A stretch of DNA of 6,664 bases, taken from contig JBDTWM010000144.1 in the NCBI GenBank assembly GCA_040006675.1, forward strand, positions 1-6,664, read 5' to 3'. Positions within the stretch are counted from its first letter, which is position 1, and every line of letters starts with the position of its first letter. The notes below the pieces were generated by a model that was not told the origin of the DNA, did not search any database, and saw only the letters and a program-made list of their open reading frames with translations. Position numbers and translations under genes: made by a program. The DNA comes from Austwickia sp040006675 (lineage in GTDB: Bacteria; Actinomycetota; Actinomycetes; Actinomycetales; Dermatophilaceae). Shown piece after piece: positions 1 to 6,452 of this stretch.

Positions 1-293
1 CGGGGACGACCCCCACGGCCACCGCATCCCCGACCACCTCCGCATCCCCGACCACTACGTCACCGCCGCCGCGTACGTCCCACGGATGGTTCTTCATCCC
101 CTTCGGCCTGTGGGCGCCACCGATTGGGTCGAGGGCGACCACGGGCAGCTACGCACCGCCGGCGGGTGCGACCGTGTCCCAGGGTGGGATGGCGAAGACC
201 GGTGGATCCGTGAACTCCTCGTCGGTCAAGGGAGGCAAGGTCACGACGTCGCGCGGCGGCTTCGGAGGCTCCGGCGCGAAGGCCGGCAGCTGA
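1..293 (+). CDS. DUF1190 (YgiB/YjfM-like) protein, 3' end only
   Basis: This is the last 96 codons of a gene entering from the left (first full codon at base 3, TGA at 291-293). The visible protein begins with a Thr/Ser/Pro low-complexity stretch, then an aromatic-hydrophobic patch (HGWFFIPFGLWAPP), then a Gly/Ser-rich tail ending in KVTTSRGGFGGSGAKAGS. From memory, E. coli YgiB has a comparable layout: a W/F-rich patch (FWMPL) and a tail containing TTTVTRGGFGESVAK. The family is known as a cell-envelope protein or lipoprotein of unknown function encoded beside YgiC/YjfC ligases, which is the case here. The stop overlaps the next start by one base (TGATG), so the two genes should be translationally coupled. 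The N-terminus, including any signal peptide or lipobox, is outside the window. The assignment rests on the RGGFG tail and the neighbour, not on a full-length match. Confidence 0.6.
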   Translation, partial: GTTPTATASPTTSASPTTTSPPPRTSHGWFFIPFGLWAPPIGSRATTGSYAPPAGATVSQGGMAKTGGSVNSSSVKGGKVTTSRGGFGGSGAKAGS

Positions 294-1666
294 TGGAGCG
301 CCACGTCAGCTCGCCGCGGTCGGACTGGGAGGAGCGCGTTCGCGCCCAGGGCCTGGTTTTCCCGACGACGCGACGGCCGGACGGGAGCGAGATCCCCTAC
401 TGGGACGAGAGCGCACTGTACGTCTTGACGTCCGACGAGGTCGATGTCCTGGAGGCTGCGACCGAGCGACTGCATGGGATGTGCGTGGAAGCGGCGCGGT
501 TCCTCGCGACGGGCGCCATGGGCAACCTCGGACTGCCGCCCGGATCGCTGCGCAAGGCCGGAGAGTCGCTGGCGAGTTCACCGCCGAGCCTGATCGGGCG
601 GTTCGATGTCCGGTGGGACGGGCAGGGCCCGCCGAAGCTGTTGGAGTACAACGCCGACACGCCCACCGGATTGGTCGAATCGGCGGTGGCGCAGTGGTAC
701 TGGCTGGAGGATCTGCACCCGGAGCAGGACCAGTGGAACTCGCTCCACGAGCGGCTGCTCCTGGGGTGGCAGAAGCTGGCGACCCGTTTCGCGCCGGGCG
801 CCGTCTACTTCGCGCATCACGAGGATGAACCGACCGGCGAAGAGCTGATGACGGTCACGTATCTGCGCGACACGGCCGACCAGGCGGGGTTGGACACGGC
901 GTCGATCACTGTCGGCCAGATCGGTTGGGACCGGGAGCTACTCGCGTTCGTCGACGAGGAGTTCGTCCCGATCCGCACCTGCTTCAAGCTCTACCCGTGG
1001 GAGCAGATGCTCGCCGAGGAGTTCGGGCGGTTCGTCGAGGCGGTCCCGCTCTCAGAGTTGGCGACGACCTGGCTGGAGCCGCTATGGAAGGTGTTGCCCT
1101 CGAACAAGGCATTGCTGGCGGCACTGTGGCACCTGTACCCGGACGACGAACTGCTCCTGCCGGCCTACCTGGACTCCCCCGGCCCGCTCACCCAGTGGGT
1201 GGCCAAGCCGTTGCACGGCCGCGAGGGCGACAACATACGGATCCACGCCGCGGGGGTGGTCGAGGAGCGCGGTGGGCCGTATGGGTCCGAGGGGTGGTGT
1301 TACCAGCAATGGGCGCCGCTTCCCGACTTTGATGGCAACAAGGCGGTGGTCGGCACCTGGGTGGTGGACGGACTGGCAGCCGGCGCGGGCATCCGCGAGA
1401 GCGACGGCTGGGTGACCGACTATCACGCGCGGTTCGTACCCCATGTCCTGGACGCCGGGCGTCCCAGCGAGACAGTGCAGCAGGCGTGGCTCGCCGACGC
1501 AGGCGCGGTCGTGCAAGACACGGTGCCCTCGGATGACGCTGGGGACGTGCAGGACTCGCTAGCCCGGGAGGGGCCGCGGCCGATGTTGACGCTGGGTGGG
1601 CGCGACTCCCCCGTACAAGACGCGCCTGCTGAAGGTCGACCGCGAGGTGAGGGGCGACAACGGTGA
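293..1666 (+). CDS. Glutathionylspermidine synthase-like ATP-grasp ligase (YgiC/YjfC family)
   Basis: ATP-dependent amide (C-N) ligase of the glutathionylspermidine synthase C-terminal family, predicted cytoplasmic. The reading frame is open from base 86. I start at ATG 293 because it overlaps the upstream TGA, has GAAGG 10 bases upstream, and begins where homology begins. Family motifs in order: KLLEYNADTPTG (residues 115-126), FKLYPWEQML (231-240), a WK-LPSNKALL block followed by LYP near 265-285, the nucleotide-binding KPLHGREGDN (305-314), GPYGSEGWCYQQW (328-340), then a GTWV-DG-AAG-GIRES block and RFVPHVL (380-386), where the family usually ends. YgiC lacks the amidase half of true E. 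coli Gss, and so does this protein. About 71 extra residues (387-457) of Asp/Gly/Arg-rich, weakly conserved-looking sequence follow. True glutathionylspermidine synthesis is unlikely in an actinobacterium, so the substrate is unknown; the neighbouring DUF1190-like protein is a possible partner. Confidence 0.93.
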   Translation: MERHVSSPRSDWEERVRAQGLVFPTTRRPDGSEIPYWDESALYVLTSDEVDVLEAATERLHGMCVEAARFLATGAMGNLGLPPGSLRKAGESLASSPPSLIGRFDVRWDGQGPPKLLEYNADTPTGLVESAVAQWYWLEDLHPEQDQWNSLHERLLLGWQKLATRFAPGAVYFAHHEDEPTGEELMTVTYLRDTADQAGLDTASITVGQIGWDRELLAFVDEEFVPIRTCFKLYPWEQMLAEEFGRFVEAVPLSELATTWLEPLWKVLPSNKALLAALWHLYPDDELLLPAYLDSPGPLTQWVAKPLHGREGDNIRIHAAGVVEERGGPYGSEGWCYQQWAPLPDFDGNKAVVGTWVVDGLAAGAGIRESDGWVTDYHARFVPHVLDAGRPSETVQQAWLADAGAVVQDTVPSDDAGDVQDSLAREGPRPMLTLGGRDSPVQDAPAEGRPRGEGRQR

Positions 1667-2076
1667 CAGCGCTGATCTATGGGGCGGGCTACGCGATGCT
1701 GGGGGTGGCGTTGCTCGTGGCGGGATTCTTTGTGTTCGACGCGATGACCCCGGGGCGACTGGGCGAGCGGATCTACCGGGACCGTTCGATGAATGCGGCA
1801 CTGACCGTGAGCGCGCTCTTCCTGGGCCTGGGGGCCATCGAGGCCACGGCGATCTACACCAACGGTGCGGCGAACTCCGGAGCGGCGTTCGGGTGGACCG
1901 CGGGGTTCGGAGTCTTGGGGATCGTGCTGCAGGCGGTGAGCTTCTTGGTGCTGGACGCGGTGACGCCGGGCTCGCTGCGCGCCATCGCGGTGGACGAGCA
2001 CTTCCACCCTGGAACGCTGGTCGCGGCCGCGGCGATGCTGGCGGTGAGCCTGATCGTCTGTGCATCGATCTCCTGA
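1663..2076 (+). CDS. DUF350 family four-helix membrane protein (YjfL-like)
   Basis: A 137-residue integral membrane protein. It starts at GTG 1663 inside the stop of the ligase gene (GTGA, 4-base overlap), with a GAGGTGAGGGG ribosome-binding region just upstream, so translation is coupled. Four hydrophobic segments are visible, roughly residues 7-27, 43-66, 76-98 and 116-136. They form two similar halves: in each, a helix pair is linked by a DAMTPG or DAVTPG turn followed by a polar loop. This internal duplication, the length and the TPG turns fit DUF350; E. coli YjfL has ITPHN at the equivalent first turn. The molecular function of DUF350 is not established. Its place behind a GspS-like ligase and a DUF1190-like protein repeats the yjf cluster and suggests the three act together at the membrane. 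No clear terminator follows the stop. Confidence 0.87.
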   Translation: MTALIYGAGYAMLGVALLVAGFFVFDAMTPGRLGERIYRDRSMNAALTVSALFLGLGAIEATAIYTNGAANSGAAFGWTAGFGVLGIVLQAVSFLVLDAVTPGSLRAIAVDEHFHPGTLVAAAAMLAVSLIVCASIS

Positions 2077-2114
2077 CGGAGCATCCTGACGGTTTTCGGG
2101 CGGCCCGACACGCG

Positions 2115-2123
2115 TGCTAGGGT
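2115..2123 (+). promoter_or_regulatory. Extended -10 promoter for the tRNA gene
   Basis: TGCTAGGGT combines a TGn extension (2115-2117) with a TAnnnT -10 hexamer (TAGGGT, 2118-2123), a form common ahead of stable RNA genes in actinobacteria. Transcription would begin near 2130, about 37 bases before the mature tRNA. The matching -35 is poor: T-rich bases sit at 2093-2098, while a better CTGACG at 2086-2091 is too far away. The spacer from the DUF350 stop to the tRNA (2077-2166) shows nothing else except a 9-base direct repeat, TCCTGACGG, at 2071-2079 and 2084-2092. Confidence 0.45.
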
Positions 2124-2166
2124 TTCGTGCTGTCGCAGCTGTCTCACCTGGCCTGCGATCACCTGG

Positions 2167-2251
2167 GTCCGGGTGGCGGAATGGCAGACGCGCTAGCTTG
2201 AGGTGCTAGTGCCCTCTAACGGGCGTGGGGGTTCAAGTCCCCCTCCGGACA
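2167..2251 (+). tRNA. tRNA-Leu, anticodon GAG
   Basis: All arms of a class II tRNA can be folded by hand. The acceptor stem is GTCCGGG (2167-2173) with TCCGGAC (2244-2250) and discriminator A2251. The anticodon stem is CTAGC/GCTAG (2193-2197 and 2205-2209), enclosing loop TTGAGGT with anticodon GAG at 2200-2202. A long variable arm follows with stem GCCC/GGGC (2211-2214 and 2221-2224). The T arm is GGGGG-TTCAAGT-CCCCC (2227-2243). It reads the Leu codons CUC and CUU. The 3' CCA is not encoded (ACCG follows), so it must be added after transcription. Confidence 0.97.
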
Positions 2252-2478
2252 CCGACAAAGGCTCAGATCAACCCTCCGAGATCGCTTGTACGGCAGCGCG
2301 CTCGCACGAGTGGTGCCGATGAGGACGCACGTTCAGCCTCCAGTGGTCTGAAGCAGGGCATCGGACGCCTGTTTGAGACCGCCGAATCCAGGCGCCACAA
2401 CCCCCCAACCCCCGACGAGGGCTCAGTTGCCGCCTCTTCGGCCGAGGCGTAGGTACCGTTAGGTAGCGCGTACGCGGC
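2252..2478 (+). other. Spacer between tRNA and the ABC exporter gene
   Basis: No convincing gene is present; a 75-codon open frame begins inside the tRNA and has no protein-like character. A hairpin CGCCTC-ttcggcc-GAGGCG lies at 2431-2449 with no T-run after it, so a terminator role is doubtful. A weak promoter candidate for the exporter is TTGCCG (2427-2432), a 17-base gap, then TAGGTA (2450-2455). It would start RNA about 17 bases before the GTG at 2479. The tRNA 3' end is not repeated here, so I see no integration junction. Confidence 0.35.
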
Positions 2479-5055
2479 GTGTCCTCCGTCGGCGGGGACC
2501 TCGAGACGGGGGTTTGGCGAGTGGGGACACCACGTGACGACGGACGTGCCCACCGCGCGGCGACCCCGGAGAATGCCGACGGCGACGGGCTTGAAGTGGC
2601 TGCGGACGACCGGTCCTGGGTCCTGTGGCCCGGCGCGACCTTCGCTGTCGGTCGCGACCCCTCGTGTGAGATCAGACTGGATCACGTCGAGGTGTCCCGG
2701 CGGCACGCCCGGATCAGCTTCGACCCGTCCGCCGGGTGGACGCTCACCGACACGGGATCCATGAACGGCGTCTACGTGGATGGCGTCCGAGTCCCGCTGG
2801 TGCGGCTTCATCCGTCCGTGGTGGTGGCTTTCGGACCGGCGACGCGGGCACCGACGATGTCGGTGCTGGGCAGCGGCGCGCAGAAGCCCACCAGCCCCGG
2901 CCCGGCGCCCCCCATTCCTCGGCCCTCCGCCCCACAGCGGGCCTCTCAGGTCGCAGCCACGCCGACCGCTCCGTTGCCCCACCCTCTCGGCGCAGACCCG
3001 CTGATTGGTCGCGCCGCGTCGATCGGACGCGGGGCGGACAACGAGATCGTCGTCGATGACCTCCTGGTGTCCCGTCACCATGCGCGGGTCACCCCGGCGA
3101 ATGGCGGCTTCTGGGTGGAAGACCTGTCCAGCCTCAACGGGACGTACGTCAACGGCTCCCCCATCACCTCGACGCTGCTCCGTCCCGGAGATCGGCTCAC
3201 CCTCGGACACGCCGAGTTCGGCATCGACGGCGACGGCCGACTGCGGATGACCCCGGCCCGCGCTCGCGTCTCGTTCGTCGCGGACGAGCTGCACGTGGTC
3301 CTGCCGCAGGGCAAGAAGATCCTCGCCGGCGTGAGCTTCGAGCTGCCCGAGGCGAGCCTGCTGGCGGTGATCGGGCCGTCGGGCGCGGGCAAGAGCACCC
3401 TGCTCGGCGCCCTGACCGGCGCACGGCGTGCGACCACCGGGCAGGTGCTCTTCGACGGCCGCGACCTCTACGACAACTACCACGAGCTGCGCCACCGCAT
3501 CGGCGTCGTACCGCAGGACGACGTCGTGCATCGCCAGCTCACCGTTCGCCAGGCTCTCGGATACGCCTCCGAGCTGCGCTTCCCCGCCGATCTGGAACGC
3601 CGCGAGCGCGAGAGCAGGATCGAGCAGGTCGTGAGCGAGCTCGGCCTGCGCGACCACCTCGACACGAGAATCGACCGGCTCTCCGGCGGCCAGCGCAAAC
3701 GCACGAGCGTCGCCATGGAGCTGCTCACGCGCCCGTCTTTGCTCTTCCTGGACGAGCCGACCTCAGGCCTGGATCCGGGTTTGGACAGGTCGGTCATGCA
3801 GACGCTGCGGGGACTGGCCAACGACGGTCGTACGGTCATCGTGGTCACGCACAGCGTCGCCAACCTCGGCCTGTGCGACCAGGTGTTGCTGCTCGCCCCG
3901 GGCGGTTCGGTCGCGTACGTGGGACCGCCCGACGAGGTGCTCCCCTACTTTGGGAGCCGGGACTACTCGGATGTCTTCGAGGCCGTGACGGCGGACCCAG
4001 CCGGGGTGACCGCCCGGTTCGCGGCGCTCGCGGCCCGCGTGCCACGAGGAGCCGACCGACATCATGATCCGGGGCCTTCCGCGGAGCCGCTGCGCCAGCA
4101 AACGAGATGGCGACAGACGATGATCCTCGTCCGACGACACCTGCGGGTGCTCGTCGCGGACCGCTCGTACGCGGCATTCATCGCCACGCTGCCGATCGTC
4201 ATGGCCGCGCTCGTGATGACCGTCCCTGGGGAGGCGGGGTTCGGGCCCGCGCAGACCCCGCCTACCAGCGAACCCACTCAGCTGCTCGTGGTCCTGCTCG
4301 TCGGGGCCGCGTTCATGGGGCTCGCGGCGAGTGCCCGGGACCTGGTCGGAGAGCGGCCCATCTTCGTACGAGAACGTGCGGTCGGGCTCGCACCGGGCGC
4401 CTACCTCAGCGCGAAGGTCGTCGTCTTCGGGGGGCTGGCCCTCCTGCAGTCGCTCGTGATGGTCGGCCTGGTCATGCTGGTCAAGCCGCGACCGGACACC
4501 GCGAGTGCGCTCGGCCACGGCACGCTCGAGATTCTCGTGGCCGTGTCGCTGACCACCTTCGCCTGCGCCACCCTGGGCCTGCTCATCAGCGCGGTTGTGT
4601 CCACGCCCGAGCAGGTGATGCCGCTTCTCATCGTGACCCTGATGTCCCAGCTGGTGCTCTGCGGCGGGCTCATCCCGGTCGCCGATCGGGCAGGCCTCGA
4701 GCACGTGGCCTACATCTCGCCCAGTCGGTGGGGGTACGCCGCTGCGGCCTCGACCGTGGACGTCCTGGCGAAACTGCCGATGACGCCTCACGCCGACGGT
4801 GCGAGCGCCGCCTCGTCCACAGGCGACGGTACGCCCGCCGCCGTGCCCGGTCCGGCGACCGCGAAGGCACCCGTCAGCACCACTGCGGACTCGTCCGCTC
4901 CCGCCGCGGCGCCCACGACGGTGCGAACCACAGACCCGCTCTGGGAGCACGAATCCGCCACCTGGTGGCTGTCCGTGGCAATGCTGGTGGCCTTGTCCGC
5001 TGCGTTCACCTCAGGTACGAGATGGCGACTGGGCCGTACCGGTCGCGTCACGTAG
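2479..5055 (+). CDS. FHA-FHA-ABC ATPase-ABC2 permease exporter, Rv1747-like
   Basis: An 858-residue half-transporter; Rv1747 of M. tuberculosis is about 865. FHA1 shows GRD (58-60), SRRHA (73-77) and SMNG (94-97). A Pro/Ala/Thr linker (about 130-172) with TPT at 161-163 follows. FHA2 has IGRG (182-185), SRHHA (198-202) and LNGTYVNG (219-226). The ATPase carries Walker A GPSGAGKST (299-307), Q-loop PQDD (345-348), signature LSGGQ (401-405), Walker B LLFLDEP (421-427) and H-loop THS (457-459). About six membrane helices follow (near 565-585, 602-620, 647-669, 683-705, 713-734, 829-849), typical of ABCG-type exporters. FHA domains bind phosphothreonine; in mycobacteria PknF phosphorylates the Rv1747 linker, and the transporter affects cell-wall glycolipids. 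Substrate here is unknown. An Ala/Thr/Ser/Pro insert at about 770-815 lies before the last helix. The start is uncertain: GTG 2479 is the longest option; GTG 2521 is also possible, and neither has a strong Shine-Dalgarno. Confidence 0.95.
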   Translation: MSSVGGDLETGVWRVGTPRDDGRAHRAATPENADGDGLEVAADDRSWVLWPGATFAVGRDPSCEIRLDHVEVSRRHARISFDPSAGWTLTDTGSMNGVYVDGVRVPLVRLHPSVVVAFGPATRAPTMSVLGSGAQKPTSPGPAPPIPRPSAPQRASQVAATPTAPLPHPLGADPLIGRAASIGRGADNEIVVDDLLVSRHHARVTPANGGFWVEDLSSLNGTYVNGSPITSTLLRPGDRLTLGHAEFGIDGDGRLRMTPARARVSFVADELHVVLPQGKKILAGVSFELPEASLLAVIGPSGAGKSTLLGALTGARRATTGQVLFDGRDLYDNYHELRHRIGVVPQDDVVHRQLTVRQALGYASELRFPADLERRERESRIEQVVSELGLRDHLDTRIDRLSGGQRKRTSVAMELLTRPSLLFLDEPTSGLDPGLDRSVMQTLRGLANDGRTVIVVTHSVANLGLCDQVLLLAPGGSVAYVGPPDEVLPYFGSRDYSDVFEAVTADPAGVTARFAALAARVPRGADRHHDPGPSAEPLRQQTRWRQTMILVRRHLRVLVADRSYAAFIATLPIVMAALVMTVPGEAGFGPAQTPPTSEPTQLLVVLLVGAAFMGLAASARDLVGERPIFVRERAVGLAPGAYLSAKVVVFGGLALLQSLVMVGLVMLVKPRPDTASALGHGTLEILVAVSLTTFACATLGLLISAVVSTPEQVMPLLIVTLMSQLVLCGGLIPVADRAGLEHVAYISPSRWGYAAAASTVDVLAKLPMTPHADGASAASSTGDGTPAAVPGPATAKAPVSTTADSSAPAAAPTTVRTTDPLWEHESATWWLSVAMLVALSAAFTSGTRWRLGRTGRVT

Positions 5056-5133
5056 CCTCGCCCCCTCACCCCCTCGCCCCTACAGCCGATGCGCAACCGG
5101 CCACCGTAGATGTAGACGACCGCACCGTCCGCC

Positions 5134-5155
5134 GCGGCAGCGCGTGGGCTGCCGT
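5134..5155 (+). terminator. Hairpin downstream of the exporter, possible terminator
   Basis: CGGCAGC (5135-5141) and GCTGCCG (5148-5154) form a perfect 7-bp stem around a 6-base loop, extended by a G-T pair at 5134/5155. It lies 80 bases after the exporter stop. No T-run follows, which is common for putative actinobacterial terminators but leaves the role unproven. It could instead shape the leader of the small-ORF operon. Confidence 0.35.
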
Positions 5156-5161
5156 CCGGAG

Positions 5162-5173
5162 CACGACATCGTG
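5162..5173. promoter_or_regulatory. Short palindrome, possible operator
   Basis: CACGACATCGTG is an inverted repeat of CACGA and TCGTG around CA. It abuts TAGGGC (5174-5179), a poor -10 match with no good -35 at the right distance. The position, 33 bases upstream of the first small ORF, would suit an operator, but 12-base palindromes arise by chance in GC-rich DNA. Confidence 0.2.
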
Positions 5174-5205
5174 TAGGGCTGCGCCAGCACGGGAGGCCAG
5201 GCCCG

Positions 5206-5355
5206 GTGCGTGCCTTCCCGTCGTCGATTCCGGAGCTGAGACAGTCGCTGCGTACGGCCGCGACGAACGGACAACTGGTGACATTGTTGGCACGGGCGGC
5301 CGCCCCGAAGGGCCCGCTTCCGGTCCGCTCTCATTCGACGGCACCCGCGGGGTAG
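5206..5355 (+). CDS. Small protein of unknown function, 49 residues
   Basis: I do not recognise this protein. GTG 5206 is preceded by a strong Shine-Dalgarno GGGAGG (5191-5196) with a 9-base gap, and the frame stops at TAG 5353-5355. It starts MRAFPSSIPELRQSLR and has a likely amphipathic helix (about residues 8-33), then a Pro/Ser/Ala-rich tail. It is basic (five Arg and one Lys against one Glu), with no Cys, no membrane helix and no signal peptide. About three quarters of its third positions are G or C by my count, lower than its larger neighbours appear, which weakens the case. The stop overlaps the Shine-Dalgarno of the next ORF (TAGGAG), arguing for coupled translation. No earlier start exists between the in-frame stop near 5116 and this GTG. 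Confidence 0.42.
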   Translation: MRAFPSSIPELRQSLRTAATNGQLVTLLARAAAPKGPLPVRSHSTAPAG

Positions 5356-5365
5356 GAGACGGACG

Positions 5366-5515
5366 ATGGCCCCGCACCTGGACCGGACTGGTCAGCCCAC
5401 GGCGTTCCGGGCTGATCCGAGCAGTGAAAGGGTGTGGGATGACGCGACGGCGCACCGAGCTGGGAGGGCAGCGCGACGACGCGCGGACGAGGTGCGGAAG
5501 GCGAGCGCGGGATAG
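5366..5515 (+). CDS. Small Arg/Ala-rich protein of unknown function, 49 residues
   Basis: I do not recognise this protein. ATG 5366 follows AGGAG (5354-5358) with a 7-base gap, close to ideal, and the frame ends at TAG 5513-5515, ten bases before the hydrolase ATG. The sequence begins MAPHLDRTGQPTAFRADP and continues into a charged, probably helical C-terminal half rich in Arg and Ala (AGRAARRRADEVRK). It has no Cys, signal peptide or membrane segment. Like the upstream ORF it has exactly 49 codons and a 10-base gap to the next start, yet the two proteins show no obvious similarity. About 73% of third positions are G or C. If this ORF is real, it supports ATG 5526 as the hydrolase start, since ATG 5439 would lie inside it. 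It could be a non-coding leader that is open by chance. Confidence 0.42.
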   Translation: MAPHLDRTGQPTAFRADPSSERVWDDATAHRAGRAARRRADEVRKASAG

Positions 5516-5525
5516 CAGGGCAGCC

Positions 5526-6416
5526 ATGGCACGGATGCGACCGTCTGGCCCGTCGTACGCCGTGCTCGCCGCGCTGATCGTGATCCTCTCGACGAGCGGA
5601 CTCTGGTTAGCCAACGCCAACGAGATGCCAGCGGATACCCCGCCCGGGGCCACGGCCCCCGCCGCGACGGGCATCATGGGCCTCGCGGCGGCCGTGGACG
5701 CCGGCGCCTTCGCGCGGGAGTTCGAGGACGCGTTCCCTGATCTGGCTGGACGCTCCGGGGTAGCCGTAGCCGAACCGGGCTCAGGCGCGCCGCTCATCGC
5801 GGGCGGACTGCGCAGCGGGGTCGCCTGGTCCACGATCAAAGTCCCGCTGTCCATTGCCGCGTGGACGCAGGATCCCTCGCCGTCGACTCATGCCCTGATC
5901 CGCTCGGCGATCACCACGTCCGACAACGACGCGGCCGGACGACTGTGGTCCTTGCTCGGCTCTGGCGATCAGGCGGCCCGCCAGGTCGCCTCGGCGTTGG
6001 TGCGGGGAGGCGATCCGGTCACCTCGGTCCAGTCCAGGCAGGTTCGTCCTCCGTTCACCCCCTTCGGTCAGAGCGTGTGGGCCCTGACGGACCAGTCGCG
6101 TTTCGCTGCCCGGCTGCCCTGCCTGGCCGGTACGGGTGACCTGCTGGCATTCATGCGGGCGGTGACTCCCGAGCAGCGATGGGGTCTCGGCCGGGAGCCC
6201 GGCGCCGCGATCAAGGGCGGCTGGGGTCCTTCGGGATCTGGGTATCTAGTGCGGCAGCTCGCCGCGATCGTTCGCCCGGACGGGACGATCTCGGGGGTGG
6301 CGATGATGGTGCAGTCATCGGACTTCACCTCCGGCACCGTCGAGCTCTCGCGCATCGCCGACTGGCTGTCCGCGCAGATGGCGTCTGCGCCCAGGAGCGC
6401 CTGCACTACTCCCTGA
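5526..6416 (+). CDS. Exported serine hydrolase, beta-lactamase/DD-peptidase fold
   Basis: A 296-residue protein with a short positive N-terminus (MARMRP), a hydrophobic segment (about residues 11-31) ending in an ANA-type signal peptidase site, a Pro/Thr/Ala-rich linker and a catalytic domain. Active-site motifs of the penicillin-recognising fold are visible in order: STIK (S102, K105), SDN (132-134) and KGG (230-232, followed by WG). The gaps between motifs are shorter than in class A beta-lactamases (30 residues from SxxK to SDN, against about 60), and I see no ExxLN omega-loop motif. A peptidoglycan-related or orphan serine hydrolase is therefore likelier than a true beta-lactamase. No lipobox Cys is present. 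I chose ATG 5526 (AGGG at 5517-5520) for its normal signal-peptide shape. ATG 5439 has a better Shine-Dalgarno (GAAAGG, 5426-5431) but adds 29 Arg-rich residues and overlaps the small ORF. Confidence 0.85.
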   Translation: MARMRPSGPSYAVLAALIVILSTSGLWLANANEMPADTPPGATAPAATGIMGLAAAVDAGAFAREFEDAFPDLAGRSGVAVAEPGSGAPLIAGGLRSGVAWSTIKVPLSIAAWTQDPSPSTHALIRSAITTSDNDAAGRLWSLLGSGDQAARQVASALVRGGDPVTSVQSRQVRPPFTPFGQSVWALTDQSRFAARLPCLAGTGDLLAFMRAVTPEQRWGLGREPGAAIKGGWGPSGSGYLVRQLAAIVRPDGTISGVAMMVQSSDFTSGTVELSRIADWLSAQMASAPRSACTTP

Positions 6417-6452
6417 CCCTGGTGTTGGTCTGTGTCTCGGGCGATGGGCGCG

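Noticed and set aside
86..292. N-terminal extension of the ligase by 69 codons to an earlier start
   Set aside because: This stretch is the coding sequence of the upstream DUF1190-like gene in another frame, and the family's homology begins only after ATG 293.
2071..2092. Direct repeat TCCTGACGG at the DUF350 stop
   Set aside because: Only two 9-base copies, one of them within coding sequence; too short to call a functional repeat.
2225..2452. 75-codon + strand frame after the tRNA
   Set aside because: It begins inside the T arm of tRNA-Leu, a familiar source of false genes, and has no Shine-Dalgarno or protein-like pattern.
2167..2478. tRNA-Leu as an integration (att) site
   Set aside because: I found no second copy of the tRNA 3' end and no integrase or mobile gene in the window.
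2263..3657. 464-codon minus-strand open frame
   Set aside because: It lies antisense to the FHA and ATPase domains and into the tRNA-exporter spacer. It has low-complexity shadow composition with no recognisable motif.
3763..4950. 395-codon minus-strand open frame
   Set aside because: Antisense to the exporter, Arg/Gly-rich, and typical of GC-rich shadow frames.
4107..5525. Long open frame leading into the serine hydrolase
   Set aside because: It overlaps the exporter's membrane domain out of frame and translates to Arg/Gly/Ala-rich shadow sequence. Only the part from 5526 has signal-peptide and active-site motifs.
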